Positions 24,716-35,533 of a DNA stretch of 64,000 bases are shown piece after piece; position 1 is the first letter of the stretch; each line of letters opens with the position of its first letter. The DNA lies in NCBI RefSeq assembly GCF_900110605.1, contig NZ_FOFI01000003.1:124001-188000 (forward strand), given 5' to 3'. This stretch comes from Epilithonimonas lactis. GTDB lineage: Bacteria; Bacteroidota; Bacteroidia; Flavobacteriales; Weeksellaceae. A model generated the notes under the pieces. That model searched no databases, was not told the DNA's origin, and worked only from the letters and a program-made list of their open reading frames with translations. Position numbers and translations under genes: made by a program.

Positions 24716-25702
24716 ATGTCAGAAAACAACATAAAATCTATTGCGGTTTTGACTTCCGGCGGCGATGCTCCTGGGATGAATGCTGCACTTAGAGCTGTTG
24801 TAAGAACAGCAAATCACTACAAGATAGACTGTTATGGTATCCGAGAAGGTTACAATGGTCTTATTGCAGGTGATATTATAAAGATGGGACCACGTTCTGT
24901 CAAAAATATTATCAATCAAGGTGGAACGATCCTGAAGTCTGCCAGATCAAAGGAATTTATGACGCCGGAAGGTAGAAAAAAAGCTTACGATCAATGTGTC
25001 AAATTAGGTGTTGACGCGATAGTTTGTATCGGTGGAGACGGAAGTTTTACAGGTGCAAAGGTTTTCAATGAGGAACACGGCATCAAAGTAATTGGTGTTC
25101 CAGGAACCATTGACAATGATATCTTCGGCACAGACAAAACCATTGGGTATGACACTGCGCTTAATACAGCGATGGATTCTATCGACAAGATCCGTGATAC
25201 GGCAACTTCCCACAACAGAGTTTTCTTTGTGGAAGTGATGGGACGTGATGCAGGTTTTATTGCGCTTAACAGTGGAATCGCAACTGGCGCGCTTGATATC
25301 CTGATTCCAGAAAGAAAAGACAGCTTGGAAGATCTCTTCAACACGTTCAGAACTGCTGAAAAAGTAGGAAAATCATCCAGCATTGTAGTGGTAGCGGAAG
25401 GTGAAGAACTTGGAAACATCTACGATCTTGCGAAAGCGACCAAAGGAGAATTCCCAAACTACGACATCCGTGTAACCATTTTGGGCCACATCCAAAGAGG
25501 TGGATCACCGAGCTGTGCAGACAGAGTACTTGCGAGCCACTTGGGTTATGGTGCCGTGATCGGTCTAATGGAAGGACAGAACAAAGTAATGGTCGGAATG
25601 CAGTCGAACAAGATCGTCTACACACCAATAGAAGAAGCCATCAAAAAACATAACGAAATAGACAAGGACCTACTGAAAATAGCTGAGATTTTGGCGATGT
25701 AA
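24716..25702 (+). CDS. pfkA: ATP-dependent 6-phosphofructokinase
   Basis: The 328-residue PfkA phosphorylates fructose 6-phosphate in glycolysis. The ATG at 24716 (MSENNIKSIAVLTSGGDAPGMN) is preferred over a TTG at 24698. Substrate and nucleotide loops are visible: GGDAPGMNAALRAVVR, CIGGDGSFTGA, the catalytic PGTIDNDIFGTDKTIGYDTA, and EVMGRDAGFIAL. The Gly of GGDGS marks ATP instead of PPi use. gap follows 57 bases downstream, so two consecutive glycolytic steps lie together. Confidence 0.97.
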   Translation: MSENNIKSIAVLTSGGDAPGMNAALRAVVRTANHYKIDCYGIREGYNGLIAGDIIKMGPRSVKNIINQGGTILKSARSKEFMTPEGRKKAYDQCVKLGVDAIVCIGGDGSFTGAKVFNEEHGIKVIGVPGTIDNDIFGTDKTIGYDTALNTAMDSIDKIRDTATSHNRVFFVEVMGRDAGFIALNSGIATGALDILIPERKDSLEDLFNTFRTAEKVGKSSSIVVVAEGEELGNIYDLAKATKGEFPNYDIRVTILGHIQRGGSPSCADRVLASHLGYGAVIGLMEGQNKVMVGMQSNKIVYTPIEEAIKKHNEIDKDLLKIAEILAM

Positions 25703-25720
25703 TTCCTTATTTTTTCGTAA

Positions 25721-26764
<1,044 letters not shown>

Positions 26765-26785
26765 TCTGAATCATTCAATAAAACT

Positions 26786-26819
26786 GAAACCTTTCAATTC
26801 ATTTTGGAAGGTTTTTTTA
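26786..26819 (+). terminator. Terminator of gap
   Basis: AAACCTTTC and GAAGGTTT pair and are followed by TTTTTTATTTT, about 25 bases after the stop. Confidence 0.8.
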
Positions 26820-26880
26820 TTTTAATCAATGATAAAACTCACCGTCCAATTTTGGAGCAATAATTGTAACTTTATCCTAG

Positions 26881-28077
26881 ATGGACAAATCAATTCTACA
26901 ACCTCGATTCAGAGATTCAGCACATTTCAAAAACTTTTGGGAAACCGGAAACGGCAAACAACTCATCGAATTTTCCGGCGCAGAAGTCAGCTTCAAAGAT
27001 TTTGATAAATTTTCTAAATATTATTATGATGTTGATGAAATTGGAGATGAAATCGTTAAAGACATTTACTTCACACAACCATTTCCTGAAGCTTCAAAAC
27101 AAATTGAAAATTATATCCGAAATGGCGTTTCTGAAAACGATGATGTTCCAGAAAGTGTCAAATCACTTTTTGGACAAACACAGTCAGTTCCAGATTGGGT
27201 AGATTTTGAATTGATAAAAAGTGGCGCCGAACTCTGTATGCGTTGCAATGTGGATTCTTTGATTTCACTGAGAGATTATTGCTTAATTGGTGGATATGAT
27301 TACGCTTATCTCAACAAACCATTGATTGTTACTGAGGCATTGAAAAAAGGTGCCGTCAAACGCCTATCCGAGACATTGGATTTTTGGGTTAATGTTACCC
27401 GACCCGATTCACTTCTCACCCACCAAAAAGGTTATGAGTTTGCTATCAAAACAAGGCTCATCCATTCCTACGCAAGAATTTCCATCAAGAAACATTATAA
27501 AAATTGGGATACGAAAAACTGGGGAGAACCCATCAATTCCTGGGATATGATGGCAACTTACATTGGCTTCAGTCTGGTTTTTTTATACAGTTTGAAAAAA
27601 TTGGGAAACAACTTTTCTGAGCAAGAGGAAAAAGGTCTTTTCCACCTTTGGAAATATGTCGGCTATTTGTTAGGAATTCCAGAGGAACTTCTACCCGATG
27701 ACAAAAAGCAAGCGACAGAATATTTCTATCTATGGACTTCTGTGCAACCTTCAGCGGACAAAGATTCCGTTTTATTAGCACATTCTTTATTAAATGAATC
27801 TTTGGAAAATCCAATCCTTAAATTTGATTTTCAAAGACGAAACCTACGCTATCTGCACATCTGTTGCACTTGGTTTTTGTTAGACGATGAAGTTTGCGAA
27901 AGATTGGAAATTCCGAAAGTGAAGAACAAAAACCTATTTCCTGTTTCAAAAAAGATTTTCAACAAAATCTATGAAAAAACAATCAGCCGAAAAGCACGAA
28001 TTAAGAAGGGAAACAAAGACCAAATGAAAGTTCTGACAGATTATTTGAACATCACAAAAAATTCGAATTTTCATTAA
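26881..28077 (+). CDS. MpaB/latex-clearing-protein-type oxygenase (DUF2236)
   Basis: The 398-residue protein is helical, without signal peptide. It has the DUF2236 (ER-bound oxygenase MpaB) layout: an N-terminal ...GNGKQLIEFSGAEVSF region, a central long helix FWVNVTRP and TRLIHSYARISIKK, where the His is a likely haem ligand of this family, and NSWDMMATYIGFS. Relatives include rubber-oxygenase Lcp (b-type haem) and fungal MpaB. The natural substrate in Bacteroidetes is unknown; a membrane-lipid or prenyl side chain is possible. It is monocistronic between gap and recA. Confidence 0.85.
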   Translation: MDKSILQPRFRDSAHFKNFWETGNGKQLIEFSGAEVSFKDFDKFSKYYYDVDEIGDEIVKDIYFTQPFPEASKQIENYIRNGVSENDDVPESVKSLFGQTQSVPDWVDFELIKSGAELCMRCNVDSLISLRDYCLIGGYDYAYLNKPLIVTEALKKGAVKRLSETLDFWVNVTRPDSLLTHQKGYEFAIKTRLIHSYARISIKKHYKNWDTKNWGEPINSWDMMATYIGFSLVFLYSLKKLGNNFSEQEEKGLFHLWKYVGYLLGIPEELLPDDKKQATEYFYLWTSVQPSADKDSVLLAHSLLNESLENPILKFDFQRRNLRYLHICCTWFLLDDEVCERLEIPKVKNKNLFPVSKKIFNKIYEKTISRKARIKKGNKDQMKVLTDYLNITKNSNFH

Positions 28078-28116
28078 TTTTCAATTGATAAATTAAAACC
28101 GCAAACTAAAATAATA

Positions 28117-28148
28117 TTGGATTTTGATTTTAAAATTCCGTATTTTTG
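28117..28148 (+). promoter_or_regulatory. Promoter of recA
   Basis: TTG (28117-28119) and TATTTTTG (28141-28148) are separated by 21 bases, near the Bacteroidetes consensus, 19 bases before the recA ATG. No LexA-type dyad was recognised. Confidence 0.55.
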
Positions 28149-28167
28149 AGAATAATTTTTTGACATA

Positions 28168-29169
28168 ATGAGTACAAACGACGATAAGAAAAAAGCACTA
28201 CAACTGGTGCTGGAAAAACTAGATAAAACCTACGGAAAAGGAACCGTAATGACTTTGGGCGAGGATTCTGTGGACCACACGATAGAAGTAATTCCATCAG
28301 GTTCATTGGGAATTGACCTGGCTTTAGGTGTTGGTGGCTATCCGAGAGGAAGAGTGATTGAGATCTACGGACCAGAATCTTCCGGTAAAACAACATTGAC
28401 CTTGCACGCCATCGCAGAAGCTCAAAAAACTGGTGGAATCGCTGCTTTCATAGATGCAGAGCACGCATTCGACAGAAGCTACGCTGCAAAATTGGGTGTG
28501 GATCTGGAAAACCTGATCATCTCTCAACCAGACAATGGTGAGCAAGCGTTGGAAATTGCAGACAACTTGATTCGTTCAGGTGCAATTGACATTGTGGTGA
28601 TCGATTCCGTTGCCGCTTTGACGCCGAAAGCAGAGATTGAAGGTGAAATGGGAGATTCGAAAATGGGTCTTCACGCAAGATTGATGTCTCAGGCTTTGAG
28701 AAAATTGACAGGTTCGATCTCAAGAACAAAATGTACTGTGATCTTCATCAACCAGCTTCGTGAAAAGATCGGTGTAATGTTCGGAAATCCAGAAACGACA
28801 ACTGGTGGAAACGCATTGAAATTCTACGCTTCTGTGAGAATTGACATCAGAAAAGCAAGTGCACCGATCAAGAATGGTGACGAAGCCGTTGGAAGCCGTG
28901 TAAAAGTGAAGGTTGTGAAAAACAAAGTAGCACCACCTTTCAAAATGGCTGAATTTGACATTATGTACGGTGAAGGAATTTCTAAATCTGGAGAGATCTT
29001 GGATACTGCGGTAGATCTTGCTGTAGTTAAGAAAAGTGGATCTTGGTTCAGCTACGAAGACACCAAATTGGGTCAAGGCCGTGATGCTGTGAAAGACGTA
29101 TTAAAAGATAATCCTGAACTTTCTGAGGAGATCGAAGGTAAAATCAGAGAGATCATCAAAAATAAATAA
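28168..29169 (+). CDS. recA: RecA recombinase
   Basis: The 333-residue DNA strand-exchange protein is complete. MAW motif and N-terminal polymerisation helix are followed by Walker [15 protein letters not shown] near residue 69, IDAEHAF, Walker [10 protein letters not shown], and the L2 loop [16 protein letters not shown]. It has no intein. It drives homologous recombination and, in species with LexA, SOS induction. It is single-gene and closed by a strong bidirectional terminator. Certain by sequence. Confidence 0.98.
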   Translation: MSTNDDKKKALQLVLEKLDKTYGKGTVMTLGEDSVDHTIEVIPSGSLGIDLALGVGGYPRGRVIEIYGPESSGKTTLTLHAIAEAQKTGGIAAFIDAEHAFDRSYAAKLGVDLENLIISQPDNGEQALEIADNLIRSGAIDIVVIDSVAALTPKAEIEGEMGDSKMGLHARLMSQALRKLTGSISRTKCTVIFINQLREKIGVMFGNPETTTGGNALKFYASVRIDIRKASAPIKNGDEAVGSRVKVKVVKNKVAPPFKMAEFDIMYGEGISKSGEILDTAVDLAVVKKSGSWFSYEDTKLGQGRDAVKDVLKDNPELSEEIEGKIREIIKNK

Positions 29170-29187
29170 CATCAACGTTATTCAAGA

Positions 29188-29222
29188 CAAAAGGCTGTGA
29201 AATTTCACAGCCTTTTGTTTTT
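29188..29222. terminator. Terminator of recA, also usable on the minus strand
   Basis: CAAAAGGCTGTGAAATTTCACAGCCTTTTG is a 15-bp perfect dyad followed by TTTTTT, 18 bases after recA and at the 3' end of the convergent barrel gene. Confidence 0.9.
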
Positions 29223-29899
29223 TATTTGAAGAAATAAGTTAATCCCAAACTTATCACTTGTTCTGATTTTTTCTTTTGCGCATCAGGATCCATAGTCCAC
29301 GCCTCTACGAGATTTGGATATGTATTTGATAAACCAATATCATATTTGAAGGCGATCTCTAATTGTCGTTTATAGCTGTAACCTATACCAGCACCAATTC
29401 CAAAATTGAAAGAATTCGCCTTCCCATTGATATCTGGATATTCAGGATTGATGACATTCGGATCATAATATTCTCTACCTACAGGAACATTTTTGACTTT
29501 TTGACTGAGCAAGAAATTAAATCGAGGTCCTATCAATCCATAGAACTCAGATTCAGCTTCCGAGAAGTAAGCTTTGAAGTTGAAAGGTACACTCAAATAG
29601 TTATTTGCATATACGCCATTGTACGAAGGACTTCCTTTGGCATCTTTTGCCTTTCCAGTTTCACCTGCACCAAAATATAAAGCCTCCGCTTGAATGTAAA
29701 ACTGCTCGCCTGTTCCCATTGGTACCTGAGCTGTAACACCACCTAAGACAGAAAATCTTGGTCCTGACGGATTGTGCGCGTTTCTAACTCTGGAATAGGT
29801 TCCTCCGGCAACAATACCAAATTCAGTAGACCTGAGATCGATCTGAGCTTGTGATAATAAAGAAGAGAAAACTAGCGATGCAAAAAGGATCTTTTTCAT
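29222..29899 (-). CDS. Outer membrane beta-barrel protein (OMP_b-brl_2-like)
   Basis: The 225-residue protein has a signal peptide ending near SSLLSQAQ and a series of short amphipathic strands. One is FGIGAGIGYSYKRQLEIAFKYD, and it ends in VISLGLTYFFK, the terminal aromatic typical of outer-membrane barrels. It looks like a small 8- or 10-stranded barrel of the porin_family/OMP_b-brl_2 kind common in Bacteroidetes. Function is unknown. It is single-gene between sucD's terminator and recA's. Confidence 0.85.
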   Translation of the reverse strand: MKKILFASLVFSSLLSQAQIDLRSTEFGIVAGGTYSRVRNAHNPSGPRFSVLGGVTAQVPMGTGEQFYIQAEALYFGAGETGKAKDAKGSPSYNGVYANNYLSVPFNFKAYFSEAESEFYGLIGPRFNFLLSQKVKNVPVGREYYDPNVINPEYPDINGKANSFNFGIGAGIGYSYKRQLEIAFKYDIGLSNTYPNLVEAWTMDPDAQKKKSEQVISLGLTYFFK

Positions 29900-29936
29900 G
29901 TGTGTGTTTTAAATATTTTCTGGCTCAAAATTAAAC

Positions 29937-29969
29937 AAAAAAAATGAGAAGCTCAGATAGAGCCTCTCA
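29937..29969 (-). terminator. Terminator of the sucD transcript
   Basis: On the minus strand GAGAGGCTC and GAGCTTCTC pair (loop TATCT) and are followed by ATTTTTTTTG, 35 bases after sucD. Confidence 0.8.
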
Positions 29970-30003
29970 AAATATATTTAATAAAAGATCTTAGCAGATC
30001 ATA

Positions 30004-30876
30004 TTATGCTAAAACTTTTGCTACAGTTACTCCAATTTCTGCTGGAGAATCTACAACGTGAATTCCGTTTTCTGCCATGATAGCCATTTTTGCTTGTGCA
30101 GTATCATCATCACCACCTACGATTGCACCTGCGTGACCCATTGTTCTTCCTTTTGGAGCCGTTTGTCCAGCGATGAAACCTACAACTGGTTTTGTAGAAC
30201 CACTCGCTTTGTACCATCTTGCCGCTTCAGCTTCCAAAGATCCACCAATCTCACCGATCATTACAACCGCTTCCGTTTCTGGATCGTTGATGAACAATTC
30301 CAAAGCTTCTTTTGTAGTTGTTCCAATGATTGGATCTCCACCTATTCCGATAGCTGTAGAAACGCCGAAACCAGCTTTCACAACTTGATCTGCTGCTTCG
30401 TAAGTCAAAGTTCCAGATTTTGAAACAATACCAACTTTTCCTTTTTTGAAAACGAAACCTGGCATAATTCCGATTTTCGCTTCGTCTGAAGTGATGATAC
30501 CCGGACAGTTTGGACCGATCAAACGAACGTCTCTATCTTGGATATAATCCTTAACTTTTACCATATCAGCAATAGGAATCCCTTCTGTGATACATACAAT
30601 AACTTTGATACCTGCCTCAGCAGCTTCCATTACAGCATCTGCAGCAAATGCAGGTGGAACGAAAATAATACTCACATTAGCGCCTGCTTTCTCTACAGCT
30701 TCTGCCACAGAATTGAAAACTGGCTTACCAAGGTGCTCAGAACCTCCTTTTCCTGGAGTTACACCACCAACAACGTTGGTTCCGTAATCGATCATTTGAC
30801 CTGCGTGGAAAGTACCTTCGTTACCTGTAAATCCTTGTACGATAACTTTAGAATCTTTGTTTACTAATACTGACAT
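30004..30876 (-). CDS. sucD: Succinyl-CoA synthetase alpha subunit
   Basis: The 290-residue subunit binds CoA and carries the phosphohistidine of the TCA-cycle ligase. It begins [19 protein letters not shown], with CoA-binding GGVTPGKGG, and the active-site His is in [13 protein letters not shown] near residue 246. The beta subunit is not in this window, so the two genes are split, as in many Bacteroidetes. It follows a small secreted protein gene by 26 bases and belongs to the tail of the lipid A block. Confidence 0.97.
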   Translation of the reverse strand: MSVLVNKDSKVIVQGFTGNEGTFHAGQMIDYGTNVVGGVTPGKGGSEHLGKPVFNSVAEAVEKAGANVSIIFVPPAFAADAVMEAAEAGIKVIVCITEGIPIADMVKVKDYIQDRDVRLIGPNCPGIITSDEAKIGIMPGFVFKKGKVGIVSKSGTLTYEAADQVVKAGFGVSTAIGIGGDPIIGTTTKEALELFINDPETEAVVMIGEIGGSLEAEAARWYKASGSTKPVVGFIAGQTAPKGRTMGHAGAIVGGDDDTAQAKMAIMAENGIHVVDSPAEIGVTVAKVLA

Positions 30877-30902
30877 TTTTTATTGTAATTTATTATTTGT
30901 TA

Positions 30903-31502
30903 TTATTTTTTGTCTTTGAGAGACTCATATTTTTTGATGATAGACTCCATCACATTATCTATGCTATTTTCAGCATTTCTTAGTGAACTGCTTTTAGTTT
31001 CTTCTATAAAACTTTCCATGTCTGGCTCGTCTTTTAAAAACTCTTGCAATTTCTTTTTTGGAATTCCTGTAAAATATCCAATTGGAATACCAGTATTTGT
31101 GGTCTTATTAAAAAGGAAATCAACACCAGTTTCCCCACCCGTACCAGCTGTATAACCTCTGTACCAATCTAAAACTTTTCCGTTGAAAAGATGCTCATTC
31201 AGAGATTTTTTATCTTGAGAATTATTAACAAAAACTCTTCTTTTTCCACTAAAATCTTCAAATGAAATTTCTTTTACGGTCGAAGCTTCAATATTTACTT
31301 TTTTATTGTCCTCAGTTATACTTTTGATCTTCGTTGTAAAGCTACTTCCGTAAATCAAAGTTGGGTCAAACATATTGGTAGCTACTTTTACTCTTGTCCG
31401 CAATGTATCGTTGTCTAAAGTAATAATTCTCGCATTCACAGTTTTTTGACCAAATGTGAACGAAAATACTAAAGATGATAAAAGACCTAGGTAAAATCTC
31501 AT
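30903..31502 (-). CDS. Secreted hypothetical protein
   Basis: The 199-residue protein has a signal peptide ending FTFGQ. After it comes a repeated beta-rich pattern (ITLDNDTLRTRVKV, then TTKIKSITEDNKKVNI) and a charged helical C-terminus (NSIDNVMESIIKKYESLKDKK). Such small proteins are frequent in Flavobacteriia as GLPGLI-like or carbohydrate-stress members, but the family is not recognised here. It lies 26 bases before sucD and 73 after the LpxD paralogue, on the same strand. Confidence 0.7.
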   Translation of the reverse strand: MRFYLGLLSSLVFSFTFGQKTVNARIITLDNDTLRTRVKVATNMFDPTLIYGSSFTTKIKSITEDNKKVNIEASTVKEISFEDFSGKRRVFVNNSQDKKSLNEHLFNGKVLDWYRGYTAGTGGETGVDFLFNKTTNTGIPIGYFTGIPKKKLQEFLKDEPDMESFIEETKSSSLRNAENSIDNVMESIIKKYESLKDKK

Positions 31503-31575
31503 ATGTTTATATTGAACCGTAAAAATAAGATTTTTAGTTTAATAAATTTTTATTTTTAGATTAATAAAATATGAT

Positions 31576-32478
31576 TTACTTCAGATTTTTGAGTTTAACC
31601 TCTTTTCTGAGATAATCTCGGAATTCTTCGGCAATTGGGCCAAAGTAAGTTCCTTTTTTCAGATCTCTGTTCACTCCACATTTTGCTAGTAGAACAGTTC
31701 CTTTTTCGATTCTTACACCAGAAGCCATTCCGACTTGTCCCCAGATCGTCACTTCATCCTCTATGATGCAGCAGCCTGCGATTCCGGTTTGAGAAGCGAT
31801 AAGACATCTTTTACCAATGATCGTATCGTGACCGATTTGGATCTGATTGTCCAGAATACTGCCTTCTCCAATGATTGTTGGATCCGTTACGCCTCGATCG
31901 ATGGTGCAACCGTTTCCGATCTCTACATTATTTTCGATGATGACGTTTCCGACAGAGATCAGTCTATCGAAATTTCCATTGAGTTTTCTGTAATAAAATG
32001 CGTCACCACCTAAAACTGTATTGGCCTGGATGATCACATTATCACCAATAACGGTTCTGTCGCCAATCACAACATTCGGGAAAATGTGGCAGTTCTTTCC
32101 TATTTTTACATCGTTTCCAATGACGACTGAAGGATGAATAAACGTTCCGTCTCCCACTTCCAGGTCGTGAAGTTCTTCTCTGAAGTTTGAGATCCTTGTG
32201 AAGTGTGTATTGATCTTGTTAAAATCCCTGAAAGGATCATCGGAGACCAAGAGAGCTTTTCCGACCGGGCATTCTACTTCTTTGTCAATTAGAATGATCG
32301 TAGCGGCAGAATTGAGCGCTTTGTCGTAATATTTTGGATGGTTGACGAAGACAATTTCTCCGGCTTTTACCATGTGGATTTCGTTGGTTCCTAAGACTGG
32401 AAAATCTTCTGGGCCGATGTATTTAGCATTGATGATATCAGCAATGGTCTTGAGTTGTTGTGGCTGATTGAATGTCAT
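31576..32478 (-). CDS. LpxD-like left-handed beta-helix acyltransferase, divergent paralogue
   Basis: The 300-residue protein has an LpxD-type N-terminal domain (1-100) followed by hexapeptide repeats, such as [20 protein letters not shown]. The acyl-transfer His is kept in [11 protein letters not shown] near residue 220. The DGFG-type motif of LpxD reads GGDAFYYRK here, in contrast to the true LpxD at 35534 (GGDGFGFQP), so the donor or acceptor may differ. Bacteroidetes often carry this second copy beside efp. A role in lipid A or a related acyl-sugar is likely but not proven. The repeat at 32542-32634 and the efp terminator precede it, suggesting its own start of transcription. Confidence 0.85.
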   Translation of the reverse strand: MTFNQPQQLKTIADIINAKYIGPEDFPVLGTNEIHMVKAGEIVFVNHPKYYDKALNSAATIILIDKEVECPVGKALLVSDDPFRDFNKINTHFTRISNFREELHDLEVGDGTFIHPSVVIGNDVKIGKNCHIFPNVVIGDRTVIGDNVIIQANTVLGGDAFYYRKLNGNFDRLISVGNVIIENNVEIGNGCTIDRGVTDPTIIGEGSILDNQIQIGHDTIIGKRCLIASQTGIAGCCIIEDEVTIWGQVGMASGVRIEKGTVLLAKCGVNRDLKKGTYFGPIAEEFRDYLRKEVKLKNLK

Positions 32479-32541
32479 AGTGAGATGTTAGAATTAAGAC
32501 ATTTGATATTAGATGGAAATCGTCTTTGTGGATACGAATCT

Positions 32542-32634
32542 GCAGCCCGACTTGAGTGGAGCTCTTTTTCTTTTTGCCTGGGACAAAGCCTGGGAAAAGA
32601 AAAAAGCGGGAACGGAAGGCGGATAAAGCTGCCC
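32542..32634 (+). repeat. Structured GCAGC/GCTGC repeat, copy B
   Basis: On the plus strand it opens GCAGCCCGACTTGAGTGGA and closes GGATAAAGCTGCCC. The inner hairpin is CTTTTTCTTTT against AAAAGAAAAAAG, a different sequence from copies A and C but still complementary. It lies antisense to the neighbouring genes, between efp's terminator and the LpxD paralogue. Confidence 0.8.
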
Positions 32635-32650
32635 TAATAATTATTTGGTT

Positions 32651-32696
32651 TTAAAATAAAAATGGAAGTGTGAAGATCAACTTCAGACTTCCATCC
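32651..32696 (-). terminator. Terminator of efp
   Basis: On the minus strand TGGAAGTCTGAAG pairs with CTTCACACTTCCA and is followed by TTTTTATTTT, 12 bases beyond the efp stop. Confidence 0.8.
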
Positions 32697-32707
32697 TATA
32701 TTTTGTT

Positions 32708-33271
32708 TTATTTTACTCTTTCAAGGTAAGAACCGTCCTCTGTACTGATCTTGATCTTGTCGCCTGGCTCGATGAATAATGGAACCATTACTCTTGCGCC
32801 TGTTTCTACGATCGCATTTTTCAGTGCGTTGGTCGCTGTGTTTCCTTTCACGCCTGGATCTGCTTCTACCACTTCCAGATAAACGGATTGTGGAAGTTCG
32901 GCAGAAAGTGGAGATTCGTCCGCTTCCTTCAAGATGATGGTGATCTCTTCGCCAGCTTTCATGAATTGTGCGTTTTCAATCATTTCCTTATCAAGGTAAA
33001 GCTGAGAGAAATCGTCGTTGTTCATAAAGTGGAATCCATTCTCGTCATCATACAGATACTGGAATTTTCTTGTGATCACTTTTACTTCGTCGATCTTGTG
33101 ACCTGCGGAGAAAGTGTTGTCCAAAACTTTTCCATTGGTTACAGATTTCAATTTCGTTCTTACGAAAGCAGGACCTTTTCCTGGTTTTACGTGTAGAAAC
33201 TCGATCACTTTGAAAATATCATTGCTGAATTCGATGCAAAGTCCTTTTCTTATATCGTTGCTTGTTGCCAT
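32708..33271 (-). CDS. efp: Translation elongation factor P
   Basis: The 187-residue three-domain factor relieves ribosome stalling at proline runs. KOW-like domain 1 shows VKPGKGPAFVRTKLK, with the loop Lys (about residue 32) that contacts the peptidyl-tRNA CCA end. The middle domain and the C-terminal VMVPLFIEPGDKIKISTEDGSYLERVK are complete. Whether it needs EpmA-like modification is not visible from the window. It is 27 bases after lpxA and ends with its own terminator. Confidence 0.97.
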   Translation of the reverse strand: MATSNDIRKGLCIEFSNDIFKVIEFLHVKPGKGPAFVRTKLKSVTNGKVLDNTFSAGHKIDEVKVITRKFQYLYDDENGFHFMNNDDFSQLYLDKEMIENAQFMKAGEEITIILKEADESPLSAELPQSVYLEVVEADPGVKGNTATNALKNAIVETGARVMVPLFIEPGDKIKISTEDGSYLERVK

Positions 33272-33298
33272 TAGTTATATATAAACTTGTATTATTTT

Positions 33299-34087
33299 TT
33301 ATTCTTTGTTAGATCCGTAACCTTTTACAATACCTCTCGGAGAGTTTTGGATGAATTGGATGATCTCATCTCTTTCCACCGTTGGAAGCATTTCTTTCTC
33401 GATGAATTCAATTGCTTGGGTTGTATTCATTTTCATTTGGAAGATGGCTCTGTAGATCTTTTGGATCTCGAAGATCTTGTCATTGGTAAAACCTCTTCTT
33501 CTCAATCCTACAGAATTGATTCCTGCATAAGAAATTGGTTCTCTTGCTACTTTTACATAAGGTGGAATATCTTTTCTGATCAATGAGCCTCCAGAGATCA
33601 TCACGTGTTTTCCGATCTTTCCAAACTGTTGTACGGCAGAAAGTCCGCCCATTACCACAAAATCTCCGATCTCAACGTGTCCAGCGATCCCGCAACCATT
33701 TGCAATGATGACATTGTCACCTACGATGCAATCGTGCGCTACGTGTGAAGTTGCCATGATCAGGCAGTTGTTTCCAATTTTTGTATATCCCAAAGCTTTT
33801 GTTCCTCTGTTGATCGTCACACATTCTCTTAGCGTAGTACCGTCTCCGATAATCACCTGAGTGTCTTCACCATCGAATTTAAGATCCTGTGGAACGGCTC
33901 CGATCACGGTTCCTGGAAAAATCTTGCAATTTTTACCGATCTTAACATTTTCCATAATGGTCACATTAGGACCGATCCACGTATCAGAACCAACTGTAAC
34001 GTTGGCACCAATGGTAGTGAATGGTTCTATGGTAACGTTTTTGCCGATCTTTGCGCGAGGATCTACTGCCGTAAGCTGATGAATCAT
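33299..34087 (-). CDS. lpxA: UDP-N-acetylglucosamine acyltransferase
   Basis: The 262-residue first enzyme of lipid A synthesis transfers a hydroxyacyl chain from ACP to UDP-GlcNAc. The left-handed beta-helix repeats fill residues 1-190 (for example TIGANVTVGSDTWIGPNVTI), the catalytic His lies in TSHVAHDCIVG, and a helical C-terminal domain contains GLRRRGFTNDKIFEIQKIYR. It starts three bases after the lpxC/fabZ stop, so translation is probably coupled. Confidence 0.97.
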   Translation of the reverse strand: MIHQLTAVDPRAKIGKNVTIEPFTTIGANVTVGSDTWIGPNVTIMENVKIGKNCKIFPGTVIGAVPQDLKFDGEDTQVIIGDGTTLRECVTINRGTKALGYTKIGNNCLIMATSHVAHDCIVGDNVIIANGCGIAGHVEIGDFVVMGGLSAVQQFGKIGKHVMISGGSLIRKDIPPYVKVAREPISYAGINSVGLRRRGFTNDKIFEIQKIYRAIFQMKMNTTQAIEFIEKEMLPTVERDEIIQFIQNSPRGIVKGYGSNKE

Positions 34088-34090
34088 AGA

Positions 34091-35485
34091 TTAATTTTTT
34101 GTTTTTGCAACTTGGGCCATCAATTCTGCTTCTACAACAACGCTGTCACCAACGTAACCGTAACCCTGCATATGGACGATTCCTCTTCTGATCGGCTCTA
34201 TCAATTCAATTTTGAATATCAGCTGATCTCCTGGAACTACTTTTTTCTTGAATTTCACATTGTCCATCTTTACAAAGTAAGTGGAGTAATTTTCCGGATC
34301 TGGCACATTTGCCAGAACCAAGATCCCACCAACCTGAGCCATGGCCTCGATTTGCAAAACACCTGGCATTACTGGTTCTTTCGGGAAGTGACCTACGAAA
34401 AATGGCTCGTTCATAGAAACATTCTTCAGTCCTACCACGTGGGTCTCTGACAATTGTAAGATCTTATCAACTAGAAGAAACGGTGGTCTGTGAGGCAATA
34501 ATTTCATAATGCCATTGATGTCAAAAACAGGTTCTGCTTTGAGATCAAAATCAGGAACATTTTTTCTTTTTTGCAATTTGTATTGTCTGTTTAGTTTTTT
34601 CGCGAACTGCGTATTTACGAAGTGTCCAGGTTTGTTGGCAATCACCCTACCTTTGATCCTTACACCAACCAAAGCCAAATCTCCGATCACATCCAATAGT
34701 TTGTGACGGGCAGCTTCATTTGGGAAGTTAAGTGTAAGATTGTCGAGAATTCCGTTTGGACGGATAGAAACTTCGTCTTTACCGAAAGCTAATTTCAGTT
34801 TTTCTGTGGTTTCCGGCGTCAATTCCTTATCAACATAAACGATAGCATTGCTGATATCACCACCTTTGATAAGATTTGCATCCAGAAGTTGCTCCAACTC
34901 GTGCAAAAAACTGAATGTTCTCGCTGGTGCAATCTCGTCCTTAAACTCGGAAAGATTTTTCATACTTGCATTCTGAGTTCCCAAAACTTTGGTCCCAAAA
35001 TCTACCATGGTCGTGATCTCGTAATCGTCTGCTGGAATGACTGTAATCTCGGAACCTGTGGAAGGGTCGATGTAGTTCATCACTTCCTTCACCACAAGAT
35101 ATTCTCTTGCAAGATCTTGTTCCTTAACACCAGCTTTCTCAATAGCTTCTACAAAATATTTGGAAGATCCATCCAAGATCGGTGGCTCTGCACTATTCAT
35201 TTCAAGGAAGGCATTATCAATATCCATCCCGACCAAAGCAGCCAAAAGGTGCTCGCAAGTGTGGATTTTGACCCCTAACTTTTCCAGAGTGGTTCCTCTT
35301 TCTGTAGTGGTTACATAATTGACGTCAGCCTCTACCTGAGGATGACCTTCTAGATCTGTTCTTACGAAAACAAATCCGGTGTTTTCCTTAGCCGGTTTGA
35401 TTGTAAGATTAACTTCTCTACCTGTGTGAAGACCGATACCCGAAAGTTTGATCTCTTCTCTGATTGTTTTTTGTTTATCACTCAT
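34091..35485 (-). CDS. lpxC/fabZ: Fused LpxC deacetylase and FabZ dehydratase
   Basis: The 464-residue fusion joins the committed lipid A step to fatty acid synthesis. LpxC spans residues 1-305: SGIGLHTGREV, zinc ligand in HTCEHLLAALVG, catalytic Glu/Asp and later ligands in LDVIGDLALVG, with a late KPGHFVNTQFAKKL. The linker (about 305-320) leads into FabZ (320-464) with IMKLLPHRPPFLLVD and FFVGHFPKEPVMPGVLQIEAMAQ, whose His and Glu form the hot-dog active site. The fusion is characteristic of Bacteroidetes. It lies between lpxD and lpxA in the same direction. Confidence 0.97.
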   Translation of the reverse strand: MSDKQKTIREEIKLSGIGLHTGREVNLTIKPAKENTGFVFVRTDLEGHPQVEADVNYVTTTERGTTLEKLGVKIHTCEHLLAALVGMDIDNAFLEMNSAEPPILDGSSKYFVEAIEKAGVKEQDLAREYLVVKEVMNYIDPSTGSEITVIPADDYEITTMVDFGTKVLGTQNASMKNLSEFKDEIAPARTFSFLHELEQLLDANLIKGGDISNAIVYVDKELTPETTEKLKLAFGKDEVSIRPNGILDNLTLNFPNEAARHKLLDVIGDLALVGVRIKGRVIANKPGHFVNTQFAKKLNRQYKLQKRKNVPDFDLKAEPVFDINGIMKLLPHRPPFLLVDKILQLSETHVVGLKNVSMNEPFFVGHFPKEPVMPGVLQIEAMAQVGGILVLANVPDPENYSTYFVKMDNVKFKKKVVPGDQLIFKIELIEPIRRGIVHMQGYGYVGDSVVVEAELMAQVAKTKN

Positions 35486-35533
35486 TGTAATAGTTTTGAG
35501 GCGGGAAGAACTGTGTCTTGGCTCCTGATACCT

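Noticed and set aside
28720-29076. A 118-codon open frame opposite recA
   Set aside because: It is a shadow of the strongly biased recA codons.
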